Assembly: GCF_016862995.1 (NCBI RefSeq)
Contig: NZ_BOOA01000003.1
Span: 62,001-126,000, forward strand
Reading direction: 5' to 3'
DNA: 64,000 nucleotides
Source: Acrocarpospora phusangensis
GTDB taxonomy: Bacteria > Actinomycetota > Actinomycetes > Streptosporangiales > Streptosporangiaceae
This document shows, one piece after another, positions 1-8,747 of this stretch. Numbering within the stretch: position 1 is the stretch's first letter; each line of letters opens with the position of its first letter. A model generated the notes under the pieces. The model was not told the DNA's origin. It made no database searches and saw only the letters and a program-made list of their open reading frames with translations. The position numbers and the translations under genes are program-made.

Positions 1-1
1 G

Positions 2-1774
2 GCGGAGATCTTCTGCCCGCCGGGGACTCCGGTGGTGGCGCCCTTCGACGGAATCCTGCGTTCAGGCGAACCCGGCTCTCTGATCCTGATGGGCGCGGAG
101 GCCGGCCTTCACCTACACGGGATCAAGCCAGCCGTCGGGTCCGCGAGCCAGTTCCAGACAGACGGCCTGCCCGGCGAGGACGACAGCGTCCTCCTGGCCG
201 CGGATTCGGGGAACGAGTTCCGCACGGGCGATCTGCTCGGTGATGGCGACCGCGTCCATCCAGGGGAAGCCGACTCGACGGCCGCCGGAGACCGACTTCG
301 GGCAGGTGATCTGCTGGGGTACACCAGTTCTGTGCCCAGGAGTGGACTCTGGGTGCAACTGTGCACGCTGCCCGATCGCCCGGGCTGGGCACCTCCGGCG
401 TTCGTCACCGCTGAGACCGCCGAAGCCTGGCGGAGCGTGTGTCCCGATCCTTCGTCAGTGATCGGCTTTGACTGTGCGGCTCCCGTCGAGTCGAGCAGTG
501 CGGAGATCCTTGAGCTGCGGCGTATCGCTCTGGCTGAGGTGCAGGGGAACTACTACGACGCGCCGCCGAGGATTGAGCGAGGTTGGCGGCAGCATCTCAC
601 TGACCTTGATGGTCGGACATATCTGGATATGGTGAATAACGTTGCGGCCATTGGGCACGCGCATCCGCGGCTGAGCGCGGCCGTGGCGCGGCAATGGGGG
701 CTGCTCAACACGAACTCGCGGTTCAACTACAAGGCCATCGCCGAGTTTTCGAAGCGCTTGGCGGATCTGCTTCCCGACCCGCTTGACACCGTGTTCCTGG
801 TGAACAGCGGCTCGGAAGCCGTGGATCTGGCGCTCCGTCTGGCTCAGACGTTCACCCAGCGTCAGGACGTCTTCTGCGTGACGGAGGCGTACCACGGCTG
901 GACGATCGGCTCGGATGCCATTTCGACCTCGACAGCGGACAATCCGAATGCGCTGAGCACGCGGCCTTCCTGGGTGCATCCTGTGCTCGCGCCGAACACG
1001 TTCCGGGGAGAATTCCGGGGGGCGGATGCCGGTGCGCGGTATGTGGAGGACGTTCGCCGGGCCATTGCGGAGGCCGTACGAGAGGGGCGGCCGCCGGCGG
1101 CTTTTGTTTGTGAGGCGTTTTATGGGAACGCCGGTGGGGTGCCGTTGCCGGACGGGTATCTGACCGAGGTCTATGCGGATGTCCGTGCGGCCGGGGGGTT
1201 GTGCGTCGCGGACGAGGTGCAGGTCGGGTACGGGCGTCTGGGGCACCACTTCTGGGGATTCGAGCAGCAGGGGGTGATCCCGGACATCGTCACCGTCGCG
1301 AAGGCCATGGGCAACGGCCATCCCCTCGGGGCGGTGATCACGCGGCGGGATGTCGCGGAGACGTTCTCCCGGAACGGCTATTTCTTCTCCTCGGCCGGCG
1401 GCAGTCCGGTGAGTTGCGCGGTCGGCACCACCGTCCTGGACGTCATCGCCGACGAGGGACTCCAGCGGAACGCCGCCGAGGTCGGCGACCACATCCGCCG
1501 CCGCGTCGAGAACCTCGATCACCCGATGATCGGCGCGGTCCACGGCATGGGTCTCTACATGGGCGTGGAACTCGTCCGGGACCGTACGTCGCTGGAGCCC
1601 GCGGCCGAGGAGACCGCCGCGATCTGCGAGCGCATGCGGGAACTGGGCGTGATCGTGCAGCCCACGGGCGACCACCTCAACGTCCTGAAGATCAAGCCAC
1701 CCATGTGCCTCACCGAAGAAAGCGCCGACTTCTTCGTGGACAAGCTGGACCAGACGCTCCGCGACGGCTGGTGA
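2..1774 (+). CDS. M23 peptidase-like / class III aminotransferase fusion, 5' end missing
   Basis: Partial gene: the frame is open to the left edge, and a GTG at position 32 is inside the protein, because upstream codons already read like an M23 domain (PPGTPVVAPFDG). The first ~150 visible residues match the lysostaphin-type M23 fold, with the HLH metal-type motif (GLHLHGI) and a later LWVQL strand. The remaining ~420 residues are a complete fold-type I, class III PLP aminotransferase: NSGSEAVDLALR (cofactor phosphate), a YHGW loop, the DEVQVGYGR strand and the Schiff-base lysine in VAKAMGNGHPLG. Known relatives are ~1000-residue proteins with an N-terminal APH-type kinase, a central M23 module and this aminotransferase, so a kinase module probably lies outside the window. 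The substrate is unknown; an amino alcohol or amino acid phosphate is possible. It converges with the next gene with no gap. Confidence 0.85.
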   Translation, partial: AEIFCPPGTPVVAPFDGILRSGEPGSLILMGAEAGLHLHGIKPAVGSASQFQTDGLPGEDDSVLLAADSGNEFRTGDLLGDGDRVHPGEADSTAAGDRLRAGDLLGYTSSVPRSGLWVQLCTLPDRPGWAPPAFVTAETAEAWRSVCPDPSSVIGFDCAAPVESSSAEILELRRIALAEVQGNYYDAPPRIERGWRQHLTDLDGRTYLDMVNNVAAIGHAHPRLSAAVARQWGLLNTNSRFNYKAIAEFSKRLADLLPDPLDTVFLVNSGSEAVDLALRLAQTFTQRQDVFCVTEAYHGWTIGSDAISTSTADNPNALSTRPSWVHPVLAPNTFRGEFRGADAGARYVEDVRRAIAEAVREGRPPAAFVCEAFYGNAGGVPLPDGYLTEVYADVRAAGGLCVADEVQVGYGRLGHHFWGFEQQGVIPDIVTVAKAMGNGHPLGAVITRRDVAETFSRNGYFFSSAGGSPVSCAVGTTVLDVIADEGLQRNAAEVGDHIRRRVENLDHPMIGAVHGMGLYMGVELVRDRTSLEPAAEETAAICERMRELGVIVQPTGDHLNVLKIKPPMCLTEESADFFVDKLDQTLRDGW

Positions 1775-2635
1775 TCACGGGTTGGCGCGCTGGGAGGCCG
1801 CGGCCTCCGGGTGGAGGTCGGCGAGGGTGAGCCGGTGGGCGGGCGGGTCGGGGAGGATGAGCCGGGTGGTCATGGAGCAGTTCGGGCCCGCGTGGAGGAG
1901 TTCGCCGGGGTTCATCAGCTGCCAGCTGGGGTCGTCGTCCATGGGTTCGCTGGCCACGACGAGGGCGGCTTTGGTGGCCAGGTCGGTGCAGCGCACGTGG
2001 ATCCGGCCGTCGGAGCCGCAGTGGTTGAGTTCGTCGCCACCGGGTTCGCGGGCCAGGACGTGGAGTTCGTGGGTGTCGGGGTAACGCAGCGCCCACAGCC
2101 CGTCCGCGGTGATCAGGATGATGTTGAGGGCGTAGAGCGGGAGTTCGGCGGCGACCCACCGCAGGGCGCTGGACAGGCCCGCCTCGATGTCGCCACCGTT
2201 CGCGCGGATCTCCCGGGTGATCAGGGCGAATACCCGTTCTGAGTCGGTTTCGCCGTGGACGAGGGACATGTCGGGGCCGAGGTGGGCTTCCAGCAGGTCG
2301 AGCCCTTCGACGACCCCGTTGTGCGCGAAGAGGCGGCCGTCCTGCTCGAACGGATGGGTGTTGCGTTTCGCCAGGCCGCCGGTCGACGCGTACCGGACGT
2401 GGGCGATGAAGGTGGTGGATTCGGTGTGCTTCGCCTCCGCCGCGAAACACCGGTCCTCGTACGCGGCGATGGGCGCCTTGTAGACGAGCGGCTGGCCGTC
2501 GGTGACGTAGTGGCCGAGGCCGGTGCCGTCCGGTTCGCGGCGGCTCTGCTCGGTCAGGCTGTCCGGCGCCTCCAGCAGCCAGAAGGTGGCGCAGGCCCGC
2601 AGCGGCGTCGAGCTCAACCCGAACAGGCGGCACAT
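1775..2635 (-). CDS. Class II glutamine amidotransferase (YafJ/EgtC-like)
   Basis: 286-residue Ntn-type glutaminase. The start at 2635 was chosen because it gives MCRLFGLSS, placing the nucleophile Cys2 at the mature N terminus, as this family requires; a start 19 codons upstream would bury it. Further support: FIAHVRYAST, the HPFEQDGRLFAHNG segment (oxyanion loop and glutamine binding), and DSERVFALI. The family releases ammonia from glutamine. Stand-alone members of this size act on various small molecules, and the ergothioneine enzyme EgtC is a relative, but no other egt gene is nearby, so the substrate is unassigned. It is transcribed away from the ROK gene, with 182 bp of shared upstream DNA. 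Confidence 0.85.
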   Translation of the reverse strand: MCRLFGLSSTPLRACATFWLLEAPDSLTEQSRREPDGTGLGHYVTDGQPLVYKAPIAAYEDRCFAAEAKHTESTTFIAHVRYASTGGLAKRNTHPFEQDGRLFAHNGVVEGLDLLEAHLGPDMSLVHGETDSERVFALITREIRANGGDIEAGLSSALRWVAAELPLYALNIILITADGLWALRYPDTHELHVLAREPGGDELNHCGSDGRIHVRCTDLATKAALVVASEPMDDDPSWQLMNPGELLHAGPNCSMTTRLILPDPPAHRLTLADLHPEAAASQRANP

Positions 2636-2746
2636 TTCCGATTCCCTCCGTCGAACATTCCCCCGTACTGGTCTACCCACGTTCGGCGGCATTTTGGCTG
2701 AACCAGTCTTAATTCAGTCGTGATAACGGCTGTTCCGGCCTGAGTA

Positions 2747-2775
2747 TTGACTGGTATTGCCGCGAAGCTGATACT
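2747..2775 (+). promoter_or_regulatory. Housekeeping-type promoter for the ROK regulator
   Basis: TTGACT at 2747-2752, then 17 bases, then GATACT at 2770-2775. This is a close match to the vegetative sigma consensus with ideal spacing, 43 bp before the ATG at 2818. Transcription should start near 2782. Confidence 0.6.
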
Positions 2776-2788
2776 CGGTTCACCGTAA

Positions 2789-2800
2789 GAGAGCGTTCTC
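2789..2800. promoter_or_regulatory. Near-palindrome just after the ROK promoter (possible operator)
   Basis: GAGAGCGTTCTC has two 6-bp arms with one mismatched pair. It lies about 7 bp past the predicted transcription start and 17 bp before the start codon, so a bound repressor could block the ROK gene. Autoregulation is an inference. It resembles the AGAGCGCTCT sites at 26160 and 26279. Confidence 0.4.
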
Positions 2801-2817
2801 ACGAGTGGAAGAGTGCT

Positions 2818-4047
2818 ATGCCGTCCCCCGATTCGACGTCGTCCCAGCGCGCGGCGAACCGCGCCCGCGTGGTACGCGCGTTGCGGGAGCGAGGCGCGCA
2901 GAGCCGCCGCGAACTCACGGAGATCGGCCTGTCCCGCTCGACGGTGAAGAGCGTCGTCGAGGAGCTGATCGACGCCGGAACCGTCACCGAGTACGCCGAC
3001 GCCAAAGCCGCCCGCGGCACCGGACGCCCGCCCGCCCTGGTCGGACTCAAGGGCGATCTCGGCGTGGCGGTCGGTGTGGAGATCGCCAACGGCGTCGTCC
3101 GGGCCGCCGTCTGCGACACCGCCCAGCAGCTGCTGACGCACGACTCCGTCCCCACCGACGACCACACCCCGCCGCAGGAGACGCTCAAGACGGTGGGCAC
3201 GCTGATCGACCAGATGCTGGACCGGTTGAGCCTGACCCGGCAGGAGGTCATCGGGGTCGGGATCGCGGTGCCGGGGCCGATCCAGCGGCGTACCGGACTG
3301 AACGGGCGGGCCACCACGCTGAAACCGTGGGTGAACGTCAACGCGCACGTCACCGCGGCGGAGGCGCTGCGCCTGCCCCTGCTCGTCGACAACGACGCCA
3401 ACTTCGGCGCGCTCGCCGAACTCACCTGGGGCGCGGCCCGCGGCCTGCGGGACGTCGCCTACGTCTACACCGCCTCGGGGATCGGTGTCGGCTTCATCCT
3501 CAACGGCAGCCTGTACGCCGGAGCGAACGGAACCGCCGGCGAACTCGGCCACACCACCATCGACGAGAACGGAGAAGTCTGCGAGTGCGGCGGCCGGGGC
3601 TGCCTGAACACCCTCGCCAACGCCGATTCCATCTCCCAGAAGCTCTGGCGCAGCCACGGCGACCGCCTGTCCATCGCGGACGTGATCAAGATGGCCCAGC
3701 TGGGTGACGTCGGTTGCCGCCGCGTCATCGCCGACGCGGGACGGCACATCGGCTTGGCCGCCGCCAACATGTACAACCTGCTCGACCCCGAGCTGATCAT
3801 CCTCGGCGGGAATCTCGCGCCCGCGGGGGACATCCTGCTCGGGCCGCTGCGGGAGTCCATGGCCCGGCGTGCGATCCACGCCGGGGAGGTGCTCCCGCCG
3901 TTCGTCGTCGGCGAGCTCAGCGAGCACGTGGTCGTGGTGCTCGGCGCGGCCGCCGCGGTGCTTCGGGACGCCGACGCCTTCCCGCTTCCCGGCCGGCCGA
4001 GTCTGTCCGGCCGGACAAGCACAACGGTCAGAGCCCGAAGGCCCTGA
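2818..4047 (+). CDS. ROK-family transcriptional regulator
   Basis: 409 residues. An N-terminal winged helix-turn-helix (about residues 10-65; RRELTEIGLSRSTVKSVVEEL) is followed by a ROK sugar-kinase-like domain. The ROK zinc motif CECGGRGC is at about residue 256, after GELGHTTI; VDNDANFGALAE and the GIGVGF glycine loop are also present. Proteins of this architecture are repressors that release DNA on binding a sugar or sugar phosphate. It precedes the CUT2 sugar importer on the same strand by 111 bp and probably regulates it. An AAG/GAG-rich stretch before the ATG serves as the ribosome binding site. Confidence 0.9.
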   Translation: MPSPDSTSSQRAANRARVVRALRERGAQSRRELTEIGLSRSTVKSVVEELIDAGTVTEYADAKAARGTGRPPALVGLKGDLGVAVGVEIANGVVRAAVCDTAQQLLTHDSVPTDDHTPPQETLKTVGTLIDQMLDRLSLTRQEVIGVGIAVPGPIQRRTGLNGRATTLKPWVNVNAHVTAAEALRLPLLVDNDANFGALAELTWGAARGLRDVAYVYTASGIGVGFILNGSLYAGANGTAGELGHTTIDENGEVCECGGRGCLNTLANADSISQKLWRSHGDRLSIADVIKMAQLGDVGCRRVIADAGRHIGLAAANMYNLLDPELIILGGNLAPAGDILLGPLRESMARRAIHAGEVLPPFVVGELSEHVVVVLGAAAAVLRDADAFPLPGRPSLSGRTSTTVRARRP

Positions 4048-4052
4048 CCGTT
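4023..4052 (+). terminator. Hairpin at the end of the ROK gene
   Basis: Arms AACGGTCAG (4023-4031) and CTGACCGTT (4044-4052) pair perfectly around a GC-rich centre, overlapping the ROK stop codon. There is no T-tract, which is usual in actinomycetes. It should separate regulator and importer transcripts or attenuate read-through. Confidence 0.6.
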
Positions 4053-4158
4053 CGCCGCACGCGAGTGCGGGTCGCTCGGTTCGACCGCGGTTGCCGCCGC
4101 GACCGGACCTGTTACGCCACGGGGTGGGCCCGTGGCGGCGATACAAGGTGGAGCAACC

Positions 4159-5262
4159 ATGAATCTACATCGCTATGGGCGGCTGCTCGTCGCCGCGGTC
4201 GCGCTCGTCGTCGCGGCGGCGTGCAGTTCCCCCGCCACCGAGGCCCCGGCCACGCAGGCCACCGGCGCCGAGAAGCTGAAGATCGCACTCTCCAACTCCT
4301 TCATCGGCAACCAGTGGCGGGTGGAGATGGAGAACGTCTTCAAGGCCGCCTGCGCGATGCCGCCGTACGTGGACCAGGTGGACTGCAGCGTCTACAACGC
4401 GGGCAACGACGTGTCGACGCAGTCGCGGCAGATCTCCAACCTGATCTCCCAGGGCGTGGACGGCATCGTCATCAACGCGGCCTCGACCAGCGGGCTCAAC
4501 GGCGTGGTCCAGCAGGCCTGCGACCGGGGCATCGTGGTCGTGTCGTTCGACAACACGGTGGACGCGGCCTGCGGGCTGACCGTCAACACCGACCAGGTCA
4601 AGTTCGGCCAGCAGCTGGCGCAGTTCCTGGTGGACCAGCTGAAGGGCCAGGGCAAGGTCATCATGGTGACCGGGGTCGCCGGCACCGGGGCGGACAACGA
4701 CCGCAACAAGGGCGCCAAGGAGGTGTTCGCGGCCAATCCCGGGATCGAGGTCGTGGCCACGTACAGCGGGATGTGGGACTCGGCGACCGCGCAGCGGGCG
4801 ACGTCCGGGCAGCTGCCCAGCCTGCCGGAGATCGACGGCGTGTGGGTGTCCGGCGGGACCGACGGCGTGATCAAGGCGTTCAGCGCGGCGAAGCGGCCGA
4901 TGCCGGTGTTCGCGGGCGAGGCCGAGAACGGGTTCCGCAAGTACATGGCCGGCATCCTCACGCCGAAGGTCAACGGCATGTCGATCGGGCAGCCGCCGTT
5001 CCTGTCGGTGATCGCGCTTGAGCTGGCCCGCGGGGTCATCAAGAACGAGCATCCGAAGCAGAGCGTCACCATCCCGTTCCCGGTGGTCACGTCGGAGACG
5101 CTGGTGCCCGGCGAGACGGTCTTCCCCGACCTGCCGGACAGCTTCTTCGCCGACTTCACCGACTCCGGGCCGAACGCCACGGTGATCCTCTGCCAGGAGG
5201 CGGCCACCGACGGCACGCCGTGCCCGGGCAAGACCCTCGACGTCAACTTCGGCCAACGATGA
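4159..5262 (+). CDS. Sugar ABC transporter substrate-binding lipoprotein (CUT2)
   Basis: 367 residues from the ATG at 4159, which has AAGGTGGAG upstream and begins a lipoprotein signal peptide: basic MNLHRYGR, a hydrophobic stretch, and the lipobox AAAC. The body is a type I periplasmic-binding fold (Peripla_BP_4, RbsB/XylF class): KIALSNSFIGNQWRVEMEN, a QGVDGIVINAAS strand and GVWVSGGTDG. It is the membrane-anchored receptor of the importer and defines sugar specificity. The stop overlaps the next start (ATGA). The substrate cannot be read from sequence; a pentose, sugar alcohol or aldonate fits the lactonase at the operon end. Confidence 0.9.
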   Translation: MNLHRYGRLLVAAVALVVAAACSSPATEAPATQATGAEKLKIALSNSFIGNQWRVEMENVFKAACAMPPYVDQVDCSVYNAGNDVSTQSRQISNLISQGVDGIVINAASTSGLNGVVQQACDRGIVVVSFDNTVDAACGLTVNTDQVKFGQQLAQFLVDQLKGQGKVIMVTGVAGTGADNDRNKGAKEVFAANPGIEVVATYSGMWDSATAQRATSGQLPSLPEIDGVWVSGGTDGVIKAFSAAKRPMPVFAGEAENGFRKYMAGILTPKVNGMSIGQPPFLSVIALELARGVIKNEHPKQSVTIPFPVVTSETLVPGETVFPDLPDSFFADFTDSGPNATVILCQEAATDGTPCPGKTLDVNFGQR

Positions 5263-6806
5263 GACCGGTGCCGACACGGGCGGAGACGCCTGCCTCGGCG
5301 GAGGTGCTCGCGGTGCGGGCCTCCGGGGTGCACCGGGCCTTCGGCGGCGTCCAGGCCCTCCGGGACGCGTCGTTCGCGGCGCGTCCCGGGGAGATCCACG
5401 CGCTCGCCGGGGAGAACGGCGCGGGCAAGAGCACGCTGATCAAGGTCCTGTGCGGGCTGATCAGCGCCGACCGGGGCACGGTGGAGATCTTCGGCCAGCA
5501 GGTGCGGCGGGTGGTCGAACCGGCCGCCCGCCGCCGGCTGGGCGTCGCCACCGCGTTCCAGGAGCTGTCCCTGCTGCCCGACCTCACGGTGGCGGAGAAC
5601 CTGCTGCTGCAGGATCCGCCCCGCGGCCGGCTCGGCCTGGTACGGCGCAGCCGCCTGGCCCCCACCGCGGACGCCATCCTCCGGCGGTACGGCGTCGACT
5701 ACATCGACAGCCGCGCCACCACCGCCGACCTGTCCGTCGCCCACCGCCAGATCGTCGAACTCGTCCGGGTGCTCGCGCAGGAACCCCGCGTGGTCATCCT
5801 GGACGAGCCGACGGCGGCGCTGCCGGACCGGCAGGTGGAGTGGCTGGCCGGCCACATGCGGCGGCTGCGCGACGAGGGCTGCTGTGTGATCTTCACTTCG
5901 CACCGGTGGCGGGAGATCGAGCAGCTGGCCGACCGGGTCACGGTGTTCAGGAACGGCACCCGGGTGGCGACGCGGGACCGCATCTCGGAGTCCGAGGCGG
6001 TGACGCTGATGAGCGGCCGGACCCTGGAGGGCACGTATCCGGACGTGGCCGCGCTGCCCGTCGGGGAGACCGCGCTGCGGGTGGACGGCCTGGCCGGCGG
6101 ACGGCTTCGCGGGGTCTCCTTCGAGCTGCGGCAGGGGGAGATCCTCGGGGTCGGCGGGCTGGCCGGGCAGGGTCAGCGCGACCTGTTCCTGACCCTGTTC
6201 GGGGCCCGCAAGGCCGAGTCGGGGGCGCTCCGCGTCGGCGGCGAGGCGGTCACCGTCCGGCGGCCGAAGGACGCCATCCGGGCAGGCATGGGCATCGCGT
6301 ACGTGCCGGAGGACCGCAAGGCGGAGGGGCTGTTCCTGCCGCTGTCGATCCGGGACAACGTCGCGCTGGCCACCCTGTCCCGGCGGTCGGCGGCAGGGTT
6401 CGTCCGCAGGGGCGCCGAACGTGCCGCCGTGGCGTCGATCGGCGGGCAGTTGCGCATCGGCGGCGGCCGGGCCACCAACCAGGCCGTCGGCACGCTGTCC
6501 GGCGGCAACCAGCAGAAGGTGGTGATGGCGCGGTGGCTGCTCACCGACGCCCGCGTCCTGCTGCTGTTCGACGTGACCCGCGGCGTGGACGCGGCCACCA
6601 AGCACGACATCTACCAGCTGGTCGCCGAACTCGCCGCGCAGGGCAAGGCCATCCTCTTCCACTCCAGCGAGACGGAGGAGATCGCCAACCTGTGCCATCG
6701 GGTTCTGGTGCTGCGCGAGGGCCGGATCTCCGCCGAACTTCCCGGCCCGGTCGGCGACGCCGACCGCATCGTGGCGGCGTCGCTGAAGGAGGTGGGGGAT
6801 GCGTGA
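5259..6806 (+). CDS. Sugar ABC transporter ATPase with two nucleotide-binding domains
   Basis: 515 residues from the ATG at 5259 (ATGA overlap with the binding protein). This is the duplicated RbsA/XylG/MglA architecture. NBD1 has a full Walker A (GENGAGKST), Walker B (VVILDEPTAALPD) and a variant signature (LSVAHRQ). NBD2 lacks a Walker A, as in this family, but has a perfect signature LSGGNQQKV. Its Walker B reads LLLFDVTRGVD, without the catalytic Glu that usually follows Asp, so hydrolysis probably relies on NBD1. It energises import through the next two permeases. Confidence 0.93.
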   Translation: MRPVPTRAETPASAEVLAVRASGVHRAFGGVQALRDASFAARPGEIHALAGENGAGKSTLIKVLCGLISADRGTVEIFGQQVRRVVEPAARRRLGVATAFQELSLLPDLTVAENLLLQDPPRGRLGLVRRSRLAPTADAILRRYGVDYIDSRATTADLSVAHRQIVELVRVLAQEPRVVILDEPTAALPDRQVEWLAGHMRRLRDEGCCVIFTSHRWREIEQLADRVTVFRNGTRVATRDRISESEAVTLMSGRTLEGTYPDVAALPVGETALRVDGLAGGRLRGVSFELRQGEILGVGGLAGQGQRDLFLTLFGARKAESGALRVGGEAVTVRRPKDAIRAGMGIAYVPEDRKAEGLFLPLSIRDNVALATLSRRSAAGFVRRGAERAAVASIGGQLRIGGGRATNQAVGTLSGGNQQKVVMARWLLTDARVLLLFDVTRGVDAATKHDIYQLVAELAAQGKAILFHSSETEEIANLCHRVLVLREGRISAELPGPVGDADRIVAASLKEVGDA

Positions 6807-7773
6807 GTTCATGGCAAGGCTGCGGCTCGTGCCCGCCCAGGCGGGGCTCGGTTATGTGGTGCTGGTGGCGACGGCGGCGGCCTACCTGGTCGTTTACACG
6901 TCCAGTCTCGGGCGGTTTCCGACGTCGTTCGACTATCTGTCCATTCTCAACACCATGCTGCCGCTGGTCTTCGTGGCGATCGGGCAGAGCCTGGTGGTGC
7001 TCACCGGGGGCATCGATCTGTCCGTCGGGGGGATCGTCAGTCTCTGCGTGACCGTCACCGCGACCACCGTGACCGGGACCGGGCTCGCGCCGTTCGGCTG
7101 GCTGCTCGTCGTGCTCGCGCTGGGCGCGGCGTGCGGGGCGGTCAACGGAATGATCGTCGCCGTCGGGCGGATCGCGCCGATTCTGGCGACGCTGGCGACC
7201 TTGTCCATCTTCACGGGGCTGGCGTTGTGGGTGCTGCCGGTGCCGGGCGGGTCGATTCCCCCGGTCGTACGGAATGTGCTGTCGAACCCGAATGTGCCCA
7301 CCGGGCTGATCTGGCTCGGGGTGGCCGTCGGGGGATGGCTGGTGCTGCGGCGTACCCGGTTCGGGATGCGGGTCTACGCCATCGGGAGCGACGAGACCAG
7401 CGCGCGGGCGGTGGGTGTGCCGGCCGGAAGGGTGAAGCTCGGCGTGTACGCCCTGTCGGGGCTGTGCAGCGCGCTGGCCGCGATCTTCTACGTGTCCACC
7501 ACGACGGCGGGTGACGCGAACGCGGGCGCGCCCTTCATCCTGACGTCGATCGCGTCCGTGGTCGTCGGCGGCGTCGCCTTCACCGGCGGCCGGGGGAGCG
7601 CGCTCGGCGCGGTCGCGGGGGCGGTCGCCCTCACCCTGGTCATCGACGTGCTGTTCTTCGCCGGGATCGACCCGCTCTACCAATCCCTGTTCCAGGGGCT
7701 GTTCCTGGTCGTCGCGGTCCTGCTCGGCACCGCCGCGACCTTCCTGACCCGACGGCGGAGGGCGACACCGTGA
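6799..7773 (+). CDS. Sugar ABC transporter permease 1 (CUT2)
   Basis: 324 residues, 8-10 hydrophobic helices, BPD_transp_2 family. GGIDLSVGGIVSL and the cytoplasmic coupling segment TRFGMRVYAIGSDETSARAVGV are diagnostic. The start overlaps the ATPase stop by 8 nt, with AAGGAGG six bases upstream. It pairs with the following permease. Confidence 0.92.
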   Translation: MREFMARLRLVPAQAGLGYVVLVATAAAYLVVYTSSLGRFPTSFDYLSILNTMLPLVFVAIGQSLVVLTGGIDLSVGGIVSLCVTVTATTVTGTGLAPFGWLLVVLALGAACGAVNGMIVAVGRIAPILATLATLSIFTGLALWVLPVPGGSIPPVVRNVLSNPNVPTGLIWLGVAVGGWLVLRRTRFGMRVYAIGSDETSARAVGVPAGRVKLGVYALSGLCSALAAIFYVSTTTAGDANAGAPFILTSIASVVVGGVAFTGGRGSALGAVAGAVALTLVIDVLFFAGIDPLYQSLFQGLFLVVAVLLGTAATFLTRRRRATP

Positions 7774-8747
7774 ACGTGGACATGGCGCGGCGGTTCGACA
7801 CGGTCACGCCGGGCGTCCGGCGGGTGTTCTACGCGTACGCGGTGGCGGCGGCCGTACTGACGCTCGGGGCCGTGCTGCATCCGGGCTTCGCCTCCTGGAC
7901 GAGCCTGCGGGCGGTGCTGGTCGTGGCCGCCTTCACCGGGTTCGTGGCGGCCGGGCAGATGCTGGTCGTGCTGGTCGGCGGCATCGACCTGTCGATTCCC
8001 TGGGTGCTCAACGGCGCCGCGATCGTGCTGACCACCACCAGCCTCGGGCAGTCCTCGCGGCTGCCGATGGCGCTGGCCTTCGCGCTCGGCGTGGGCGCGC
8101 TGGCCGGGTTCGCCAACGGCATGGGGGTCGCCTGGCTGGGCGTGCCGGCCGTGGTGATGACGCTGGGGATGAACGGCGTCCTGCAAGGGCTCTCGCTGGG
8201 GCTGTCCAAGGGGCTCACGTGCGCGTCGTGCGGGTCGTACGCGCCGCAGCCGTTGCGCGATCTGTTCACCGGGGGAGTGGCGGGGGTTCCCGCCGCCCTG
8301 CTGGTGTGGATCGGGGTGGCGCTGCTGATGACCGTGCTGCTCACGCTGACGACGTTCGGCCGGCGTGTCTACGCGGTGGGTGTCAACTCCCGGGCGGCGT
8401 TCCTGTCCGGCGTCGGCGTACGCGGCGTGACCGTGGCCCTCTACACACTCAGCGGCGTGTTCGCGGCCCTGGCCGGGATCATGCTCGTCGGGTACGGCGG
8501 CCAGCCCTCGCTCGGCCTCGGCGACCCCTACCTCTTCGAATCCATCGCGGCCGTCGTCGTGGGCGGCGTCTCCATCCTGGGCGGGCGGGGCCACTATCTC
8601 GGCGTCGTCGCCGGGTCGCTCACGCTGGTCGCCGTCACCACCTTCCTCCAGGCCCAGCGGGTGCCCGAATACGGCCGGCTGATGATCTACGGCCTGGTCA
8701 TCCTGGTCATCCTCTTCGCGTACGGACGGGACAGGTCTCATGACTGA
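7770..8747 (+). CDS. Sugar ABC transporter permease 2 (CUT2)
   Basis: 325 residues, GTG start in a GTGA overlap with permease 1. Same BPD_transp_2 family: GGIDLSIPWVLNGAA and TTFGRRVYAVGVNSRAAFLSGV. The two permeases are clearly divergent from each other, so the channel is probably a heterodimer. This is less usual than the single-permease Rbs type. Confidence 0.92.
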   Translation: MNVDMARRFDTVTPGVRRVFYAYAVAAAVLTLGAVLHPGFASWTSLRAVLVVAAFTGFVAAGQMLVVLVGGIDLSIPWVLNGAAIVLTTTSLGQSSRLPMALAFALGVGALAGFANGMGVAWLGVPAVVMTLGMNGVLQGLSLGLSKGLTCASCGSYAPQPLRDLFTGGVAGVPAALLVWIGVALLMTVLLTLTTFGRRVYAVGVNSRAAFLSGVGVRGVTVALYTLSGVFAALAGIMLVGYGGQPSLGLGDPYLFESIAAVVVGGVSILGGRGHYLGVVAGSLTLVAVTTFLQAQRVPEYGRLMIYGLVILVILFAYGRDRSHD

